6,169 nt of DNA from an uncultured Clostridia bacterium (GCA_934230055.1 CAKQEE010000069.1:1-6169), one strand, 5' to 3'. Positions 1 through 5,552 are shown, numbered from the stretch's first letter. Notes: generated by a model from the sequence alone, not told the origin. A program made the numbers and translations.

Positions 1-1036
1 TGATAGTCCTTACCATCTGGCTTGTGTAAGAGTTCTCGTTGTCGTACCAAGAAACAACCTGAACCTGATAGGTGTCGTCGTCGATCTTGGAAACCATGGT
101 CTGGGTAGCGTCGAAGAGGGAGCCGTATCTCATGCCGATAACGTCGGAAGAAACGATTTCGTCTTCGTTGTAACCGAAGGATTCGGTGGTCTGCGCCTTC
201 ATAGCGGCGTTGATACCCTCTTTGGTAACGTCTTTGCCCTTAACTACCGCAACCAAAATGGTGGTGGAACCGGTAGCGGTAGGAACGCGCTGTGCGGAAC
301 CGATAAGTTTGCCGTTGAGTTCGGGAATAACGAGACCGATTGCCTTTGCCGCGCCGGTGGAGTTAGGAACGATGTTCATCGCGCCTGCTCTGGAACGACG
401 GAGGTCGCCCTTTCTCTGCGGTCCGTCAAGGATCATCTGGTCGCCGGTGTATGCGTGAACGGTGGTCATGATACCGGACTGAATGGGAGCGTAATCGTTA
501 AGAGCCTTTGCCATGGGAGCGAGGCAGTTCGTCGTGCAGGAAGCAGCCGAAATGATGTGATCCTCTTTGGTTAAGGTCTTGTGGTTTACGTTGTAAACGA
601 TAGTGGGAAGGTCGTTGCCGGCAGGAGCAGAAATAACGACGTTCTTTGCGCCCGCGTCGATGTGAGCCTGCGCTTTCGCCTTGCTGGTATAAAAACCGGT
701 ACATTCCAAAACAACGTCGATGCCGAGTTTTCCCCAAGGAAGGTCCTTCGCGTCCTTCATAGCGTAAATGGTGATTTTCTTGCCGTCTACTACGATGTAG
801 CCGTCTTCTTTAACGGAGCCGTCTTCGTTCAACACCGCTTCACCGAAGGTCACTTCGTGATTTCTCGCGTAGTTACCCTGCATAGTGTCGTATTTCAAAA
901 GATGAGCGAGCATTTTGGGGCTGGTGAGGTCGTTGATGGCTACTACTTCGTAACCTTCCGCGCCGAACATCTGGCGGAACGCAAGACGACCGATACGACC
1001 GAAACCGTTAATTGCAACTTTTGTTACCTTCGACAT
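1..1036 (-). CDS. gap: Glyceraldehyde-3-phosphate dehydrogenase, type I (3' end cut by window edge)
   Basis: This is the cytosolic glycolytic enzyme that oxidises glyceraldehyde-3-phosphate with phosphate and NAD to 1,3-bisphosphoglycerate. The minus-strand reading frame starts at ATG 1036 and stays open to the window edge (345 codons). The N-terminus has the Rossmann motif INGFGRIGRL (residues 9-18). Asp36 in AINDL is the usual mark of NAD rather than NADP preference. The active site is SCTTNC with catalytic Cys167, and His194 lies in TTVHAYTGDQ. The 27-residue Cys-His spacing matches the family. The C-terminal half ends in SWYDNENSYTSQMVRTI, so only a few residues should be missing. Cys167 is about 15 residues later than in B. 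subtilis GapA because of a longer loop at about 63-80. GGAGG lies 9 nt before the start. A strong promoter lies upstream. A pgk gene often follows gap in Firmicutes but would lie outside this window. Confidence 0.97.
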   Translation of the reverse strand, partial: MSKVTKVAINGFGRIGRLAFRQMFGAEGYEVVAINDLTSPKMLAHLLKYDTMQGNYARNHEVTFGEAVLNEDGSVKEDGYIVVDGKKITIYAMKDAKDLPWGKLGIDVVLECTGFYTSKAKAQAHIDAGAKNVVISAPAGNDLPTIVYNVNHKTLTKEDHIISAASCTTNCLAPMAKALNDYAPIQSGIMTTVHAYTGDQMILDGPQRKGDLRRSRAGAMNIVPNSTGAAKAIGLVIPELNGKLIGSAQRVPTATGSTTILVAVVKGKDVTKEGINAAMKAQTTESFGYNEDEIVSSDVIGMRYGSLFDATQTMVSKIDDDTYQVQVVSWYDNENSYTSQMVRTI

Positions 1037-1045
1037 AAAATATGT

Positions 1046-1050
1046 CCTCC
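1046..1050 (-). promoter_or_regulatory. Ribosome binding site of gap
   Basis: The minus strand reads GGAGG with 9 nt to the ATG at 1036. This near-perfect anti-Shine-Dalgarno match fits a highly expressed glycolytic gene and fixes the start. Confidence 0.9.
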
Positions 1051-1081
1051 AAAAATTATTTTTAATATTTTTTCGAGATAT

Positions 1082-1110
1082 ATTATAAATAAAGATAAAA
1101 ATTTAGTCAA
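1082..1110 (-). promoter_or_regulatory. Sigma-A type promoter of gap
   Basis: On the minus strand TTGACT (1105-1110) is followed by a 17-nt AT-rich spacer and a perfect TATAAT (1082-1087). The expected transcription start near 1075 gives a leader of about 40 nt. The match to consensus suggests strong housekeeping expression. The 8-bp palindrome AAACGTTT (1109-1116) touches the upstream edge of the -35 box and could be a repressor contact, but this is speculative. Confidence 0.85.
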
Positions 1111-1215
1111 ACGTTTTATGCCCGAAAATATCGTTTTTTGCATAAAAAAGTTTCTTTTCCCTCTCCCCGCCGATTTTAGACCGCGTTTTTTTAGTACGGG
1201 GAACTTAAATAATCG

Positions 1216-2517
1216 TTAAATAATCAGCGACAACACCGCTAAGTTTGCCGTAAGAGTAGGTACGGAAATCAATACGCCGTACTTAACGAAATCGAGATAC
1301 GAGAACCTGACTTCGTATTGTTTAAGCATAGACGACCACATTATTCCCGCAAGCGCGCCTATCGGCGTCAAGTACGCGCCGAGATTAGAACCGACTATGG
1401 AAGCGTATACCGCGCGCGTTTGCGCCACGCCGCTCAAACCGGATATTACGGGGCAGAACAATACGCTCATCGGTATATTGTTTATAACGTTCGCGGATAA
1501 AAACGAAGCTATTCCGTATCTGAATACCGTATGTTCGGTGCCGAGAAACTTCGCCACCTCGTCGGTAAATCCGTTTTCGGAAAGAGCGAGAATAATCGTG
1601 AACATAGACAAAACGAACGGAACGAGTTGCCACGGCGCACGTTTAAAACAGCACAAAAGCTCTTTCGGCTTGGCGCGCTTAATCAAAGAAACGACGCACG
1701 AACATATGCACAAGCTTATTACGGAAGCAAAAGATACCGCCCACATTTCGAGATTTATATAGGAACTTATCGCAAGAATCAGCGTGCAAACTATAAGGTG
1801 AGCAAGTCCGACTACAAGAAGAGGCTTGTTTTCTATTTTAACCTCTTCGCAAGAGGCGTTTGCCGGTTTAGAAAGTTCTTTGCGAAACAGCAGATATAAA
1901 ACAGCGAAAGCCACCGCAAAAGAGGCGACGGTCGGCAATATCATCACCTTTATATAGTCTGAAAAGCTTATTCCGTAAGAAGAAGCTATGTAGATATTCG
2001 TGGGGTTGCCTATGATTAAAGACATGCTCATAGTGTTTGCGGCGATGAATTCGGTAACGAGATACGGCACCGCGTTTATCTTTGCGCTTTTGCAAAAATA
2101 ACAAATAAACGGCGTGAACGTAAGCACGATTATATCGTTAGAAGTGAACACCGTAAGAACGGACACGATAGCGTATAAACAAACGAACAGTTTTTTCTGA
2201 TTTTCCTTTGCGAGATTAAGGGTTTTGCTTGCAAGGTATCCGAAAAAGCCCGCTTCGTCCAAAAAAACAGACAAAATCGTCATCGAAATAAACAAAACTA
2301 GAATCTTTAAGGGGTTTACGGAAGTATCTTTCGTCATTTTCCCTACAAGTTCTTTTACGTTTATAAGATTTAACGCCACGGCGACGATTGCCCCGACAAG
2401 CGCGATAACCCAATAGGAATCGACGCTTATTTTTCCGATTTTAATACGAGGGAAAAACAATATGCCGCAAATCATTAAAACGCAGGTTAATCCCGCAACT
2501 ATCAAAGACGGTATCAC
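1216..2517 (-). CDS. ArsB/NhaD-type (ion transporter superfamily) membrane permease
   Basis: This is an integral membrane transporter of 433 residues, close to the length of ArsB (about 429). Hydrophobic helices cover nearly the whole chain, roughly 10-12 segments, including 3-22, 34-53, 70-86, 108-126, 129-141, 192-211, 232-250, 258-278, 298-312, 332-360 and 411-432. Motifs sit where the ArsB/NhaD/SLC13 fold has its two re-entrant regions: TSND (125-128) and IIGNPTN (168-174) in the first half, and NVINNIP (343-349) and GSNLGAYLTPIG (376-387) in the second. The last resembles the G-D-L-G-x-x-x-TPIG signature of ArsB. The family exports arsenite or antimonite, or moves sodium or dicarboxylates. 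No arsR, arsA or arsC lies nearby, so the substrate is unassigned. The start is GTG with AAGGAG just upstream. No convincing dedicated promoter is visible between it and the tRNA terminator. Confidence 0.85.
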   Translation of the reverse strand: MIPSLIVAGLTCVLMICGILFFPRIKIGKISVDSYWVIALVGAIVAVALNLINVKELVGKMTKDTSVNPLKILVLFISMTILSVFLDEAGFFGYLASKTLNLAKENQKKLFVCLYAIVSVLTVFTSNDIIVLTFTPFICYFCKSAKINAVPYLVTEFIAANTMSMSLIIGNPTNIYIASSYGISFSDYIKVMILPTVASFAVAFAVLYLLFRKELSKPANASCEEVKIENKPLLVVGLAHLIVCTLILAISSYINLEMWAVSFASVISLCICSCVVSLIKRAKPKELLCCFKRAPWQLVPFVLSMFTIILALSENGFTDEVAKFLGTEHTVFRYGIASFLSANVINNIPMSVLFCPVISGLSGVAQTRAVYASIVGSNLGAYLTPIGALAGIMWSSMLKQYEVRFSYLDFVKYGVLISVPTLTANLAVLSLII

Positions 2518-2521
2518 AAAG

Positions 2522-2527
2522 CTCCTT
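2522..2527 (-). promoter_or_regulatory. Ribosome binding site deciding the GTG start of the permease
   Basis: The minus strand reads AAGGAG with only 4 nt before GTG at 2517. The spacing is short but usable. No ATG with a better site lies nearby, and the protein begins directly with its first membrane helix, so GTG is the best start. Confidence 0.65.
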
Positions 2528-2578
2528 AAAAACTATCCGCGCAAACGGAATCGGATTTTTTCTTTAACGGTTATACCT

Positions 2579-2605
2579 AAAAACAAAAGCACCCTGTGCG
2601 GGTGC
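2579..2605 (-). terminator. Rho-independent terminator of tRNA-Gly
   Basis: On the minus strand, 6 nt after the encoded CCA, the stem GCACCC/GGGTGC (6 bp, 5-nt loop, plus-strand arms 2589-2594 and 2600-2605) is followed by TTTTGTTTTT. Position and structure fit termination of the single tRNA transcript. The permease gene begins about 60 nt further on, so its expression may need read-through or a weak promoter that I could not identify. Confidence 0.85.
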
Positions 2606-2611
2606 GTGTTT

Positions 2612-2685
2612 TGGAGCAGGTGATGGGAGTCGAACCCACCTCTAAAGCTTGGGAAGCTTTCATTCTACCGATGAACTACACCTGC
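2612..2685 (-). tRNA. tRNA-Gly, anticodon CCC
   Basis: A full cloverleaf is visible on the minus strand. The 7-bp acceptor stem is GCAGGTG/CACCTGC. The anticodon stem AAAGC/GCTTT encloses the loop TTCCCAA, so positions 34-36 read CCC. The T stem GTGGG/CCCAT encloses TTCGACT. The discriminator base is U and CCA is encoded (2612-2614). The anticodon loop matches the Gly layout (compare TTGCCAA for GCC). This isoacceptor reads GGG only and is usually a minor glycine tRNA. It appears to be a single-gene unit with its own promoter (2706-2734) and terminator. Confidence 0.96.
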
Positions 2686-2705
2686 ATATCTCTTTTACCT
2701 GAATT

Positions 2706-2734
2706 ATCTTAACACATTTTCCGCTAAAATGCAA
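2706..2734 (-). promoter_or_regulatory. Promoter of tRNA-Gly
   Basis: The minus strand reads TTGCAT (2729-2734), a 17-nt spacer and TAAGAT (2706-2711). TGT directly before the -10 box gives an extended -10. The predicted start near 2699 leaves a leader of about 14 nt before the mature tRNA at 2685, typical of tRNA units. Confidence 0.75.
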
Positions 2735-2754
2735 ACTTTATTTGCGGCAAAATA

Positions 2755-2783
2755 TTGTATATTTAAATTTTTTATGGTACAAT
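2755..2783 (+). promoter_or_regulatory. Promoter of the SPFH gene
   Basis: The plus strand reads TTGTAT (2755-2760), a 17-nt spacer and TACAAT (2778-2783), with TGG before the -10 box as an extended -10. The start would be near 2790, giving a leader of about 75 nt. The -35 boxes of this promoter and the divergent tRNA promoter are only 20 bp apart, so one bound protein could affect both. The match is to the housekeeping sigma factor. I did not see a clear SigW-type (TGAAAC/CGTA) sequence, although the B. subtilis relative ydjI is in a SigW-controlled operon. Confidence 0.7.
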
Positions 2784-2853
2784 ATAGAAAAATACGCTTA
2801 AAGAACGGAATTTTACCCCACTCTTCACACCGTATTTTAATAAGATTATTTTC

Positions 2854-2859
2854 AAGGAG
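2854..2859 (+). promoter_or_regulatory. Ribosome binding site deciding the SPFH start
   Basis: AAGGAG is followed by 6 nt and ATG 2866. The in-frame TTG at 2860 would directly abut this site with no spacing, so ATG 2866 is the real start. Confidence 0.9.
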
Positions 2860-2865
2860 TTGCGT

Positions 2866-3936
2866 ATGGCACTGTTTTTAAAAATCCTCGAATGGCAAGA
2901 CGATTCAAAGGACACCCTCGTTTATAAGTACCCTCTTCCGAAGGGCGGCAGAGAAATCAACCAGAAAAGTAAGCTCGTCGTAAGAGAGTCGCAAGAAGCA
3001 ATCTTCGTTCATAAAGGGCAGATTTGCGATATTTTCCCTGCGGGAACTTACGACCTTAATACCGAAATCTTCCCCATACTTTCCAAACTTGCGGGGTGGA
3101 AATACGGTTTTCAAACCCCCATCACCTGCGACGTTTATTACGTAAATACCAAACAGTTCACGGGGTGCAAGTGGGGTACAGCAAACCCGATTATGATGCG
3201 CGATCCCGAATTCGGAATGATTCGCGTAAAGGGCTACGGCTCTTATGCGTTTAAGGTAGACGACGCGGGCGTATTCCTTAAAGAGCTTTTCGGCACAAAT
3301 TCCACCTTTGCTACCAAAGACATTACCGACTGGCTTAAAACCATGCTCGTTTCCGCCCTTACGGACGCTATCGGCGAAAGCAAAATTTCCGCGCTCGACC
3401 TTGCGGGCAACACCACCGAATTTAACGAAATCGTAACGGCGAATATTCAGCATAAATTTAAGGAAATCGGTCTTAAACTCACAAATCTGTTTATCGAAAA
3501 TATGTCCGTCCCCGAAGAGGTGGAAAAAGCGATAGACGAACGCAGCAAATACGGTATCCTCGGCGACAAAACGGACGTTATGATGAAGGTTTCCGCCGCG
3601 GAAGCGATGAAAAGCGCGGCGCAAAACCAAGGCACGGGCGGCGCGTTCGTAGGCGCGGGTATGGGAATCGGCGCGGGCGCAGGTCTCGGCGCGGCTTTTG
3701 CGGAAGCTTTTAAGTCCGCAAACAATTCCTCTTCCGGCTCTACCGGTTCCGCCGAACCCGCAAAGACGGCAAACGGCGGCAAAAAATGCCCGAAATGCGG
3801 CGCGGGTATCCCCGATTCGGCTAAATTCTGCCCCGAATGCGGAGAAAAACTTCCCTCGGAAAAGTTCTGCCCCGAGTGCGGAGCAAAGGTTTCCGCTACC
3901 GCCAGGTTCTGCCCCGAGTGCGGCAACAAACTGTAA
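2866..3936 (+). CDS. SPFH-domain protein with C-terminal double zinc ribbon (YdjI-like)
   Basis: This 356-residue protein resembles B. subtilis YdjI and the group described as stomatin/prohibitin-like with a C-terminal Zn ribbon. Residues about 1-60 form the family's opening (MALFLKILEW, then VVRESQEAIFVHKG), which precedes the SPFH core at about 60-235. A basic/acidic helical stretch (about 216-252) leads to a glycine/alanine-rich, weakly hydrophobic segment (256-283), then a Ser/Gly/Ala linker. The tail has four CPxCG knuckles: Cys308/311, 322/325, 335/338 and 349/352, enough for two zinc ribbons. No signal peptide or clear membrane helix is seen, so membrane contact is probably peripheral or through partners. 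In B. subtilis, YdjI works with YdjG, YdjH and PspA in envelope stress. No such genes lie beside it here, and the gene appears monocistronic. Function beyond family level is inference. Confidence 0.9.
   Translation: MALFLKILEWQDDSKDTLVYKYPLPKGGREINQKSKLVVRESQEAIFVHKGQICDIFPAGTYDLNTEIFPILSKLAGWKYGFQTPITCDVYYVNTKQFTGCKWGTANPIMMRDPEFGMIRVKGYGSYAFKVDDAGVFLKELFGTNSTFATKDITDWLKTMLVSALTDAIGESKISALDLAGNTTEFNEIVTANIQHKFKEIGLKLTNLFIENMSVPEEVEKAIDERSKYGILGDKTDVMMKVSAAEAMKSAAQNQGTGGAFVGAGMGIGAGAGLGAAFAEAFKSANNSSSGSTGSAEPAKTANGGKKCPKCGAGIPDSAKFCPECGEKLPSEKFCPECGAKVSATARFCPECGNKL
3826..3925 (+). repeat. Three near-identical 19-bp repeats encoding zinc-ribbon knuckles
   Basis: TTCTGCCCCGAATGCGGAG at 3826-3844 recurs with one to three changes at 3865-3883 and 3907-3925. 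Each copy encodes FCPECG. The near-identity at DNA level suggests expansion by duplication and makes this tail prone to copy-number change by recombination. A fourth, more diverged knuckle (CPKCG) lies just upstream at about 3787-3801. Confidence 0.85.
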
Positions 3937-3948
3937 AAAAGATTAAAA

Positions 3949-3985
3949 AGTTTTGAGCCAAAATAGGCTTAAACTCAAAATTTTT
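3949..3985 (+). terminator. Possible weak terminator after the SPFH gene
   Basis: The arms AGTTTTGAGCC (3949-3959) and GGCTTAAACT (3966-3975) pair with one bulged T and one G-T pair around the loop AAAATA, followed by CAAAATTTTT. The stem is AT-rich and the T run is short, so it is weaker than the inverted repeat 35 bp further on. Confidence 0.35.
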
Positions 3986-4010
3986 CGATAAAAAAAAATT
4001 AAAATCTACT

Positions 4011-4041
4011 ATCCCCCTCGCGAAACTTTCGCGAGGGGGAT
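4011..4041. terminator. Bidirectional hairpin terminator between convergent genes
   Basis: ATCCCCCTCGCGAAA and its exact reverse complement flank a single central base: a perfect 15-1-15 inverted repeat with a GC-rich 12-bp stem. The plus strand continues TATATTTATTTTATTTT. The minus strand continues with a short AT-rich stretch and a run of nine T residues a dozen bases later. It lies 74 bp after the SPFH stop and about 96 bp after the queH stop, where a shared terminator is expected. The T tracts are not tight against the stem, so termination strength is uncertain. Confidence 0.75.
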
Positions 4042-4058
4042 ATATTTATTTTATTTTA

Positions 4059-4095
4059 ACACTAATTTAGTGTAAATCAAATAAAATGCACTAAA
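4059..4095. repeat. Overlapping inverted repeats of CACTAA
   Basis: ACACTAA (4059-4065), then T, then TTAGTGT (4067-4073) is a perfect 7-1-7 inverted repeat. A further CACTAAA (4089-4095) is the reverse complement of TTTAGTG at 4066-4072. The middle element can therefore pair with either side. It lies in the 3' untranslated region of queH. It may be a weak RNA structure, a protein site, or chance in AT-rich DNA. Confidence 0.45.
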
Positions 4096-4137
4096 TTCAG
4101 GCTATTATTTCAGTATGCGTTCCGTTTTATAAGTTTT

Positions 4138-4767
4138 TTATAAATTTTCTTTTTTTTCTTTTCTTTCCGAAGCCGTTTTGGAAAATTCGCAACCGCAATA
4201 ATTCTGGCGGTAAAGCCCGAACTCGCGGGAAAGCTCGCAAGACCTTAAATACCCGCCGCGCTTTTTAAAATCCGTCGGCAAATATTGTACGCCGTGCCTT
4301 TCTCCTGCGGAAAAACCCGCGGCGTTCACCTTTTCCGCGTTTTTTAAGGGGCTTACCGTTAAGGTGGTGGCAAAATAATCGAAACCGTTTTGCCTTGCAA
4401 ACTCGGCGGTGCGCTCCGCACGAAGCGCGAAACACTTTTCGCACCGAGAGCCGCCCTCGGACGCGTTTTCGTAACCGCGGATAGCCTTATAAAATTCGCT
4501 TGGCTCGAAATTTTCTGTCACCGCGGGAATATCGAAAGCCTTACAAAGCCTTTCAAGCTCTTTTGCGCGGCGGGCGTATTCCTCCTTGCCGTCCATATTC
4601 GGATTATAGAAATAAGCCGTAACCGCAAAAGCTTTTTTTACCCTCTCTATGCAAGCGGAAGCACAGGGCGCGCAACACGCGTGAAGCAAAAGCTTCGGTT
4701 TTCTTCCGCTTTCGATAATCTCCGACATAAGCTTTTCCGCTTGTTCGTCGTAATTTATTTTGTTCAT
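4138..4767 (-). CDS. queH: Epoxyqueuosine reductase QueH
   Basis: QueH (formerly DUF208) reduces epoxyqueuosine to queuosine at tRNA position 34, the last step of queuosine synthesis. It is a functional replacement for the cobalamin enzyme QueG. The 209-residue protein has the family's cysteine pattern: HACCAPC (residues 29-35), RCEKCF (Cys109, Cys112), Cys187 and YCGC (200-203). TTLTVSPLKN (134-143) is also characteristic. In studied homologues these cysteines bind an iron-sulfur cluster and a nearby metal. Length is normal and no key cysteine is missing. The start ATG overlaps the upstream stop as ATGA, and the nearest ribosome site (GGAG, 4779-4782) is 11 nt away, so translational coupling is likely. 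The C-terminus is a lysine/glutamate-rich tail (KEKKENL) coded by a purine run. The other queuosine genes (tgt, queA, queD and so on) are not in this window. Confidence 0.95.
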   Translation of the reverse strand: MNKINYDEQAEKLMSEIIESGRKPKLLLHACCAPCASACIERVKKAFAVTAYFYNPNMDGKEEYARRAKELERLCKAFDIPAVTENFEPSEFYKAIRGYENASEGGSRCEKCFALRAERTAEFARQNGFDYFATTLTVSPLKNAEKVNAAGFSAGERHGVQYLPTDFKKRGGYLRSCELSREFGLYRQNYCGCEFSKTASERKEKKENL

Positions 4768-5462
4768 AATTCCGTTTTCTCCGCGTCGCTTTCCGTAACG
4801 GTAACGCGGTAGGCTTTCCCGCCCGAAGAGAGCGAACGCAAAAATTCACCGTTTTTAAAGACTATCGCCGCGTCGTTTTCCACGCCGTAAGCCTCCGTTA
4901 TGCCCGCCGAGCGGAGCGCGGGAATAAAATCCGCTTCCCTGTCGTTAAAGTGCGGGGTAATCGCGCCTCTTAAAAGTCCCAAGCCCTTTTTCATTACGTA
5001 TGAAGAGCTTTCTCCGCGCATAATTTCGTAGTCCGTATACATATCGGTAAACCAGCAAATCGCGCCCGCGGAAAGCCCGCAAATAATTTTACCCTCTTCG
5101 TAAGCAGCTAAAATCATTTTATCAAGCCCCGTTTCCTTCCACTTTTCAAGCATAAAAACGGTATCGCCGCCGCCTACGTAAATAAAATCCGCCGCGTCTA
5201 TCTTGGATTGAATATGCTCCGCGTTCATCTCCCCGTAAACTATCAGCGCGACTTCCGCTTTAATATCGAAAACGGAAGTATAAGTTTTGCGGAAGCTGTT
5301 GAAATACGGCATGCTGTCGTGAGAAGCTGTGCCTATAAAAAGACCGTTTGCGCGTTTTTCTCCCGCGTGCCGTTTTGCAAGCTCCGCAATATATTCGTCT
5401 ATTTTTAAGGTCGTTTTGTTCTTTATTTCACCGCCGCCTATCGCTATAAGATATTTATCCAT
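4764..5462 (-). CDS. Peptidase E-like protein (family S51, class I glutamine amidotransferase-like fold)
   Basis: This 232-residue protein is a likely cytosolic serine peptidase of the PepE/cyanophycinase type. The N-terminus YLIAIGGGEI (4-13) is the first strand and glycine turn. YVGGGDTVFML (95-105) and the nucleophile elbow GLSAGA (Ser131) follow, then TPHF with candidate catalytic His171 and GVENDA with Glu195 as a possible third member. PepE cuts Asp-X dipeptides, but the substrate here is unknown. I start it at ATG 5462, because GAGGAAG lies 8 nt upstream, the homologous fold begins there, and a TATAAT at 5502-5507 would start transcription near 5495. The frame is open up to ATG 5555, but that adds 31 residues of no recognised domain and would translate through a terminator-like hairpin. 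The stop overlaps the queH start (ATGA), so the two form an operon. Confidence 0.85.
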   Translation of the reverse strand: MDKYLIAIGGGEIKNKTTLKIDEYIAELAKRHAGEKRANGLFIGTASHDSMPYFNSFRKTYTSVFDIKAEVALIVYGEMNAEHIQSKIDAADFIYVGGGDTVFMLEKWKETGLDKMILAAYEEGKIICGLSAGAICWFTDMYTDYEIMRGESSSYVMKKGLGLLRGAITPHFNDREADFIPALRSAGITEAYGVENDAAIVFKNGEFLRSLSSGGKAYRVTVTESDAEKTEL

Positions 5463-5470
5463 CGTAAAAA

Positions 5471-5477
5471 CTTCCTC
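5471..5477 (-). promoter_or_regulatory. Ribosome binding site deciding the S51 protein start
   Basis: The minus strand reads GAGGAAG with 8 nt before ATG 5462 (11 nt from the GAGG core). This supports the short 232-residue form over the extended one starting at 5555, which has a lesser AAAGGGAAA site. Confidence 0.65.
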
Positions 5478-5501
5478 TATACTCCGTTCGTTTCCACCGC
5501 G

Positions 5502-5507
5502 ATTATA
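5502..5507 (-). promoter_or_regulatory. Candidate -10 box for the S51-queH operon
   Basis: The minus strand carries a perfect TATAAT. Transcription would start near 5495 with a leader of about 33 nt to ATG 5462. No good -35 box is found 16-18 nt upstream, where the T tract of the hairpin lies, so the promoter may be weak or activator-dependent. Confidence 0.4.
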
Positions 5508-5519
5508 TACACAGCCGTT

Positions 5520-5552
5520 AAAAAACTTTCCGCCGTAACGCAGAAAGTTTTT
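5520..5552 (-). terminator. Rho-independent terminator of the CpsB-like gene
   Basis: The minus strand reads AAAAACTTTC, a 12-nt middle, then GAAAGTTTTTT: a perfect 10-bp stem ending in six T residues, about 45 nt after the CpsB-like stop at 5599. Two more base pairs can form inside the loop. The stem is AT-rich, so strength is moderate. The hairpin is near-symmetrical and could also act on the plus strand. Confidence 0.6.

Larger units (their letters stand above)
1037..1215. other. Intergenic gap between the permease gene and gap
   Basis: This 179-bp AT-rich gap contains the gap promoter and leader. I see no clear Rho-independent terminator for the permease gene that ends at 1216. The best candidate is a very short AAAAG-AAA-CTTTT hairpin followed by T residues near 1143-1160 on the minus strand, which is too weak to call. 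CCCCG/CGGGG segments at about 1167-1200 could pair only across a loop of nearly 30 nt. Some read-through from the permease gene into gap is therefore possible. Confidence 0.5.

Noticed and set aside
581..1219. A 212-codon plus-strand open frame antisense to gap
   Set aside because: It is a shadow of the strongly conserved GAPDH frame. It has no ribosome site, resembles no known protein, and runs through the gap promoter.
2860..2865. TTG start two codons before ATG 2866 for the SPFH gene
   Set aside because: The AAGGAG site directly abuts the TTG, leaving no spacing, whereas ATG 2866 has ideal spacing.
2905..3630. A 241-codon minus-strand open frame antisense to the SPFH gene
   Set aside because: The plus-strand frame carries recognisable SPFH and zinc-ribbon motifs with a promoter and ribosome site. 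The antisense frame has none and is rich in residues typical of reverse-complement translation.
3447..3929. A minus-strand frame with a repeated PHSGQN motif
   Set aside because: The apparent protein repeat is only the complement of the repeated FCPECG codons of the zinc ribbons.
4139..4168. Possible slippage or frameshift at the purine run ending queH
   Set aside because: The run encodes only a charged tail after all conserved cysteines, and the frame closes normally, so no recoding needs to be invoked.
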